Origin: Gaeumannomyces sp. JS-464
Lineage: Eukaryota > Ascomycota > Sordariomycetes > Magnaporthales > Magnaporthaceae
Direction of reading: 5' to 3'
Length of the DNA stretch: 64,000 nt
Assembly (NCBI GenBank): GCA_002197995.1
Contig: NGZR01000004.1
Location: 4,650,001 to 4,714,000 of the forward strand
The notes under the pieces were generated by a model, which worked only from the letters and a program-made list of their open reading frames with translations, ran no database searches and was not told where the DNA came from. The translations under genes and the position numbers were made by a program. The stretch's first letter is position 1; each line of letters begins with the position of its first letter. Of this stretch, positions 58,252 through 64,000 are shown one piece after another.

Positions 58252-58761
58252 ACAAGCCATACACAATTGCGTTTGCTGGGAGGAAAGCCGGGTGCTTTGT
58301 GAGTTCTAAAGCTGCACAGCCAATGTGCGAGGAGGAGAATCGGCTACATGTAGGCGAGCAGAGGGAACGCGGTTTCTACGGTATGTTACCATATTTTAAA
58401 TGCAGCGATAAACTTCTATCTCTATGACATCCCATCCATGCCCTGTCTATAAATATCGCTTCGCCATCTTCATAGGCGCCCAGCCCGCTTAATGTACGAG
58501 CCTCTGTCTGCAGGATGGCAGGCGCCCGAGGAGGGAGGGCGGCCATACGGAGCACGAATTGAGGCCTCGTGGCGTCGTATATCTCGGCGCACTTATTGGT
58601 CAAGCGTCTCAGCAGCAAGCGCCAACGTCTACTTTGGTGGTAGCGCGGACGGTAATTGGCATTTATAGGGGCCCAAACTCCTCATGGGTGGCCTCGCTTG
58701 GCTTTGCGACCTAAAACCTCCAAACTACACACGGCCGCCTGTCTCTAGAAGAAATTCAGCC
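58252..58761. other. Intergenic region, no gene seen
   Basis: About 510 bp between MMS2 and the membrane-protein gene. An 80-codon antisense frame here shows nothing recognisable. Confidence 0.4.
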
Positions 58762-59801
58762 ATGGCACTGTCTCAGGAACGAATTTCGTTCTGGTCCTTA
58801 GCCTCGCTCTTCCTTTCCGTGGTTGCTGCAGACAGGCCATATGATACATATCCAAGAGAGCAATTCGACCATTTTCTTCCAGAGTGGAATGGCATCCTCC
58901 AAGACATCTTGCGATCCCACTGCAGTGAGGCGCTGGCTGCCTACCGCACACGGCAGAACGACGACAACCCGCCCGGCCTTCTCTACGACCCAACCAGACG
59001 CGTCATCGAATGTGTGCTGGAGCACATGGAAGAGTTTCGCAAGCTCGACATGGCCATCTCGGCCGTGCTGCTTGGTCTCACGCCAACCATCCTACAGTCG
59101 CTGGCCTGCACGACTCTGGACCTTGCCTTCCTGACCCTGCGCCGGCCGCTGCTCGCCTTCCTGCTCGCGGCGGGGAGCCCCATCGTGTCGCCGACCAGGA
59201 CGATGCAGTTCCAGAAGGGCGTCCAGGAGGTCATCGCCAAGGGGAAGCCGCCGGGCTCGGAACCGCGGGAGCTCCACTGGAGCTGGTGGCTCGTCACCCT
59301 GGCGCAGTACGCCGCGCGTGTGGCTGCATCGCCAACATGGTGAACCTGTCGTACGAGCTCGGGGTGCATGCCATGACCGTCATCAGCCCCCGGCTCACGC
59401 ACCAGGTTGCGCTCTGGGGTGTCCTCGTGGTGATTCTGCACGTTTGTGTGTCCATCGGGCTGCGGCTGCGGGTCCGGGTGGACGGCTGCGGATCGCCGGG
59501 ACTCCCAAAGACTCTGGCCGCGCTGCCGGCTTGGATGCGGGACGAGATCATACCGTCGGCATACAACGGGTACATATCTCTCGACAACCTCCACGACGGT
59601 GTGTGGTTCAGTATCATGTCGTGGCTCGTGTCTCTGGCCAACGTGGTGATCGCTCTGTATGGCACGGTGGTGCTTTCGGGTCTCTTGTTTTTCTCTATCA
59701 GAGACAGCGTGTCTATCGTGGCGAGGTACATGGCCAGTGTGATTGTCTGCAGAGCTGTTTTTGTCTATGAGCGGATAGGTATGGGCTTTTTTCCAGAGTA
59801 G
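58762..59801 (+). CDS. Uncharacterised integral membrane protein
   Basis: Predicted protein of about 346 residues with several hydrophobic segments. The first is N-terminal (ISFWSLASLFLSVVAA), perhaps a signal anchor. Others are around DMAISAVLLGLTPTILQSLA, RPLLAFLLAA, VALWGVLVVILHVCVSIGL and SWLVSLANVVIALYGTVVL. The frame changes once near 59322, where one missing base separates TLAQYAA from CGCIANMVNLSYELGVHAM; both sides are protein-like. I do not recognise a named family, although similar proteins are frequent in filamentous fungi. Start at 58762 is chosen because the hydrophobic N-terminus follows directly. Location probably plasma or internal membrane. Confidence 0.65.
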
Positions 59802-60968
59802 GGTCGGCAACGAGAGAAAAGACGGTCGAGGGAGACGAAGAAGCTTTGGGGGAATGAGGAAGAATGCATGTGTCAGTCTCAAATGTTTTCAGGGCCTATG
59901 GAAGTCTCTGGATGCGGTAGCCTTCATTTGAGCAGCGTAAAGAAAACAGACGCCTGCATGTGCCCAGTGTTTCGATTCGAGCAGGCCTCACATACTGGTG
60001 TTTAGAACCTGGGTAGTCGATCACCAAAGCCTTCTGCAAGCTTTCCAACCGCGCCAGTTAGCATCGTAGCCCTGACGAGGCTCGCATGGCCTCGCCGAGG
60101 AATGATCAAGGGTTCCCAGGGGAAGATCAGCACGGCACCGCCCGATCCCACCGATGCGATGGGCACGGAAGTGGAAAATTCACCAGATAACTTTCCCCTG
60201 ATCTTCCAACTCTGCGTGGCGTCGGTCATATATGAAGGCGCTGCCACCTTGACCGGGAACGGAGACGAACCAAGGGCCGGGGGCATTATTTATGGTACCC
60301 CCAACGCCGCAGATTCCTACTTGAACATCAGAAAGAAAGGCCTTGGGGAAATTAGTATGGACGATGATCACGAGGCAGACAGTATTGGACGTCATTTCCT
60401 CGCCGGCAACCCACGCGTGAGGGCTCGTGGATGGCAGCTGACGAGGTGACGAGGCCTTGGGAAGTCGAACTTGGGTAGGAGTCTGGAAGTATTCCGAAAA
60501 CACCGAAGCCAAAATGGAGCCATGATAACTGCACTGAAGGCGTACCACATAGAAGTGCATGCGACAGAGATATAGACGGTTGCATATCGACGAAGTAGGA
60601 TGGGTAATATGTTTAATGCGTCAGGTTAGAAGTAAAGCAAACCCAGCACGGGCAAGTAGCGTGCACTACTTTGTAGGCCAATTACACAGGTTAACTTTTA
60701 AGAACCCTTGAAGGGCGTATGTTGTATTGAGCCGTGAGCGACGAGATGAGATGAAGAAAAGCAGAAAAAGATAAATGCACCGATAAACGTCCACCAGTTG
60801 ACGCCCTGCCGATGCTTTTGCCGTCATAGCGTTATGTTCCCTTTGGCATTTCTCTCACAGCCATTGATATTATGAAGCCCGCCAAAGAACCAATATTGTA
60901 CACGAAAAGGCCAGCGAGCCCTTGGTATTTCAAGTGCGTTCCACACTCGAGATGCTTTTCCGTCTCCT
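59802..60968. other. Intergenic region with a possible small minus-strand gene
   Basis: About 1.17 kb. A minus-strand frame at 60286-60002 (94 codons) reads moderately protein-like (PSYMTDATQSWKIRGKL, VLIFPWEPLIIPRRG). A different minus frame above it (60560-60180) is also open. No domain, signal peptide or intron ties them together, so I leave the region uncalled. Confidence 0.3.
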
Positions 60969-62401
60969 CTACCTCTGCGTCTCCGCGGCCCGGTCAAAGT
61001 CGGCGACGATGCTATCGCGCATGGATTTGCTGCGGTCGGCGGGAGACTCGGCCTTGCCGCTGGCGGCGGCCTCCTCCTCCTCGGCGGCGGCGGCGGCGGC
61101 GGCGCCCTTGACGACCCTGGCGGCCATGGTCTTGGCCTGGGCGTCGCCGACCTGGCCGTAGACGCTGAGGGCGGTGGCGATCATGCCGCCGATGTCGCCG
61201 ACGTTGCCGGGGACGACGACGGCGGTGCCCTCCTTGGCGAGGCGGCCAAAGGCGTCGACGTACTTCTCGGCCACCGACAGGCTGACGGCGCCCTGGGCGG
61301 CGTCCCTGCCGTCGGCGATGCTGCGGGCGACGGCGTCGATGCCCTCGGCGGTGGCCTTGGCGCGCAGCAGGATGGCCTCGGCCTCGCCGCTGGCGCGGTT
61401 GATGTTCTCGGCGCGCAGGGCCTCCGAGGCCAGGATGACGGACTGCTTGCGGCCCTCGGCGATGTTGATGGCGCTCTGGCGCTGGCCCTCGGACTCGAGG
61501 ATCTCGGCGCGCTTGGAGCGCTCGGCCGTGACCTGGCGGTGCATGGCCTCGACGACGGCGGCGGGGGCGTGGATGTCGCGGATCTCGTAGCGCAGGCACG
61601 TCACGCCCCAGGCCTGGGCGGCCTCGTTGATGGCGGCCGTGATGTTGGTGTTGAGGGCGGCGCGCTCCTTGAGCACGTGGTCGAGCGTCAGCTGGCCGAT
61701 CTCGGATCTCATGGTTGTCTGGGCGAGCTGCGAGATGGCGTACTCGGCGTCCTCGACACCGTAGCTGTTGTGAGGGGAGCGAAGAGAGGTGAGTCAGTCG
61801 TGGAAGCCAAGACGCCAAAGAGCAACATTAAGCAAAACGGGCGTGGGGAAGCGAACCTGGCCTTGTAGGCGTCAAATACGCGCGTGTACAGCACGCCGTC
61901 GAGCTCAAGCGTGACGTTGTCGGCCGTGATGGCGCTCTGGGAAGGGATCTCGAGGGCGACCTCCTTGAGCGACTTGACGTAGGCGATGCGGTCGAGGAAG
62001 GGGATCAGGATGGCGAGGCCCGGCTGCAGGATGCGGTTGAACTTGCCCATGCGCTCGACGATCCAGGCCGTCTGCTGCGGCACGAAGCGCACGATGGTGT
62101 TGGCGGGGAGCGAGGGGCGCTGGAAGTACGACGGCAGGCCGCCGCCTCCCGAGGGGGTCTGGTAGTGCGAAGCCAGCGGCGACGGCGCGCCGTAGCCGCT
62201 GGAGCTGCCGCCGTCGGGCCCGCTGGTGAAGGTGCGTCGGTGGGGTGCTGGTGTTGCTGTTGGCGATGCGGCGGCTGCTGCCAACAGGGCTGTCCTGGCG
62301 GCGGCGGCGTGTCTGAGCGGCAGGGCGGCGGCCCAGGTCGAGGAGGCGAGCAGCAGGCCGCGGCCTGCTGCCATGCTCTTCTGTGCTAGAGCGGTTGCCA
62401 T
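60969..62401 (-). CDS. Stomatin-like protein, mitochondrial (SLP2-type)
   Basis: SPFH/prohibitin-superfamily membrane scaffold, probably of the mitochondrial inner membrane. Exons 62401-61857 and 61764-60969 flank a 92-bp intron (gttcgc...acaacag). They give 446 residues with no frame break. A basic, alanine-rich N-terminus looks like a mitochondrial targeting peptide. The SPFH core reads QQTAWIVERMGKFNRILQPG, LIPFLDRIAYVKSLKEVALE, TLELDGVLYTRV, YGVEDAEYAISQLAQTTMR and CLRYEIRDIHAP. It is followed by a long alanine/glutamate-rich helix (EGQRQSAINIAEGRKQSVIL) and C-terminal GTAVVVPGNVGDI. This order is that of stomatin-like protein 2. The gene is divergent from the methyltransferase at 63078. 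Confidence 0.9.
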
Positions 62402-63077
62402 CGTCACCGGCGTGGCATTGGCTGGGGGTTGTCGCGGGGAGGGTGGGAGTGTCGAGGCTGAAGCGAGCAATTCGTAAAGCTCGAAAATGCTGTCGGGTCA
62501 GCTCACCCGCTCCAATGACGGACTCGGCTCCACCCAAGCTGGACGTCAGCTCCCGATTTCAGCCGAGGATTCTCCGTCAGCGCAAATTGTCGATCTGGGA
62601 AGCCAAGATGGAATGCCTCAAACAGAAACCCCCTTCTTTGAGAAACCGTCCGTAGTTTTTATCCTTTAACTCCCGCAATTCCAATAAGCTTATAATTTTT
62701 CTCCATCCCCCACTAGAGTGGTACGTAGCCTTGTGGTGTTGACAGCCCAGCCTTTCGAGGGGTTAGAGTTAGTTATACAGAGGAATCTCAACGGCGCGGG
62801 GAAATTGGCCCACCTCGTCTGCTGCCGACAGGCAGGTGTGACAGTAAGGTTCCGCCAGTGGTTACAGTGAGCCTTCCTCCATATTGTCTCAGCGGGGTGC
62901 AGGAACGACCCGATAGAGCTCATCTCGAAGCTCTCGTTTTCGCTTGGCAACCTTCTCCAGCAATCCTAAACTTGTATTTAGCACTTACACTCGAACACCG
63001 TGACGGTAGCGGCAAGCATCGAGAAATCGGCACAAAAGAACAGATTGATACATGTCCGCCACTTATTTCATAGCAAG
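62402..63077. promoter_or_regulatory. Divergent promoter region, stomatin-like and methyltransferase
   Basis: About 675 bp between divergent start codons, expected to hold both promoters. No specific site recognised. Confidence 0.4.
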
Positions 63078-63770
63078 ATGGCCACCCCGGAGTACAGCGA
63101 TCCCGAGAACCTCAAAGAGCGCATCAAGGAGTCCTACGACGCCATCGCCCCGACCTACAACGCCTGGACCAAAGACCACTCGCCCGTGCGCCTCGAGTTC
63201 GCCGACAAGCTGATCGGCCTCCTCAACAACTCATCGTCCACAGCCGACGCCATAACCATCCTGGAGCTCGGCGCGGGCGCGGGCGTCCCCGCCACGGCGC
63301 GCCTCCTCGCCAGCTCGCCCAGGGTCCACGTGACGGCCAACGACATCTCCAGCGCGCAGGTCTCGCTCGGCAGGGCCAACCTGGCCGCCGACGAGGGCCG
63401 CGTGGCGTGGGAGGAGGGCGACATGTGCGCGCTCTCGTTCGGCGAGAACTCGTTCGACGCCGCGCTCGCGCTCTTCAGCATCATCCACCTGCCGCGCGCC
63501 GAGCAGGCCGAGATGCTGCGCAGGCTGCACGGCTGGCTGCGGCCCGGCGGCTACTTCGTCGCCAACTTTGCGGCCGAGCCGATGGAGGGCCTGGTCATGG
63601 AGAAGTGGCTGCACGAGAAGGGGTGGATGTACTGGTCCGGGTTCGGGGCCGAGGGCACGCTGGAGAAGATCAGGAAGGCCGGGTTCGAGATCGTGCAGTC
63701 CGAGGTCAGGGAGGACGATGTGGATGCGTCGTTCCTGTGGGTTGTTGCGAGGAAGTCACCTGGGGCGTGA
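63078..63770 (+). CDS. Class I SAM-dependent methyltransferase
   Basis: Intact 230-residue single-exon gene. Motif I is ILELGAGAGVPATARLL, with the acidic residue after it in HVTANDIS. Motif II/III regions are GDMCALSFGENSFDAALALF and LRPGGYFVANF. The N-terminus YDAIAPTYNAW is typical of Methyltransf_11/25-type enzymes. No transit or signal peptide, so probably cytosolic. Substrate unknown; such enzymes act on small molecules or on proteins. Start at 63078 is the first ATG before the conserved helix; the frame extends upstream without conserved content. Confidence 0.85.
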   Translation: MATPEYSDPENLKERIKESYDAIAPTYNAWTKDHSPVRLEFADKLIGLLNNSSSTADAITILELGAGAGVPATARLLASSPRVHVTANDISSAQVSLGRANLAADEGRVAWEEGDMCALSFGENSFDAALALFSIIHLPRAEQAEMLRRLHGWLRPGGYFVANFAAEPMEGLVMEKWLHEKGWMYWSGFGAEGTLEKIRKAGFEIVQSEVREDDVDASFLWVVARKSPGA

Positions 63771-64000
63771 GCTGGGCAAGTCGGGTGTTGTCTATGCTGT
63801 TGCACGCCAGTAGTTTGCTCCATTCGCTTCAACAGGAAGGACTTTTTGTCTCGCCTACCACCGCCCAGTGCAACTGTCACCTCCCAACCACGCTAGAAAT
63901 ATTACCAAATCAGTCTTTCAATAATACAAGGATGTCAAGCAGATAACTGACATAAGAAAAGAGCAAGTGTAGCCATTAGTTAACCTCGCCGCAATCAAGT
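63771..64000. other. 3' flank of methyltransferase
   Basis: Nothing recognised; likely 3' untranslated region and spacer. Confidence 0.4.

Noticed and set aside
61012..61818. 268-codon Arg/Gly-rich frame over the stomatin-like gene
   Set aside because: Shadow of the SPFH gene, which has complete family motifs in the called frame.
1..64000. CRISPR arrays, bacterial operons, ribosome binding sites, rRNA genes
   Set aside because: None seen; intron structure and gene families show a eukaryotic fungal genome.

Overview
This is nuclear DNA from a filamentous ascomycete, most likely a Sordariomycete. Genes are intron-rich with short introns (about 40 to 110 bp, GT...AG), coding DNA is GC-rich, and the families present are fungal (Zn2Cys6 and bZIP regulators, tyrosinase, allantoate-permease-type transporter, PD-(D/E)XK-like proteins). 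One AT-rich block shows classic repeat-induced point mutation (RIP). Short TACCTACCTAGGTAGGTA-like motifs and Pot2/Fot1-like transposons would fit the Magnaporthales, but that is inference.

Layout. 0.4-6.5 kb: proteasome activator BLM10/PA200 (-). 9-11.3 kb: F-box/ankyrin protein (-). 13-21 kb: a possible small catabolic neighbourhood with a D-2-hydroxyacid dehydrogenase (+), a Zn2Cys6 regulator (-), an MFS transporter (-) and a DHDPS-type aldolase (+), the last two divergent. 21.5-25.2 kb: a PD-(D/E)XK-like protein, a P450-reductase remnant and a small secreted acidic protein. 27.6-35 kb: bZIP factor, LYR-type mitochondrial protein, APH-like kinase, a 26-base C run among decayed coding, and a small uncharacterised gene. 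35.9-37 kb: tyrosinase. 38.2-50.6 kb: AT-rich RIP-mutated transposon nest. 51.2-57 kb: MON2 (-), divergent from ubiquitin-conjugating variant MMS2 at 57.5 kb (+). 58.8-63.8 kb: integral membrane protein (+), stomatin-like protein (-), methyltransferase (+).

The AT-rich block resolves into three nested elements. A Pot2/Fot1-like DNA transposon (minus orientation, 1863 bp when rejoined) was split by a Ty3/gypsy LTR retrotransposon (39674-48825, perfect 5-bp duplication TTAAC). That retrotransposon was in turn split in its gag region by a second Pot2/Fot1-like element (40393-42252, TA duplication). All three carry RIP-type transitions and many stop codons.

Many otherwise sound genes need one or more single-base corrections to keep frame, several at runs of C or G. 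After those corrections and the proposed introns, exon lengths sum to multiples of three in every gene where I counted. This points to base-calling errors in the assembly rather than to real pseudogenes, so coordinates below span the whole gene and name the breaks.
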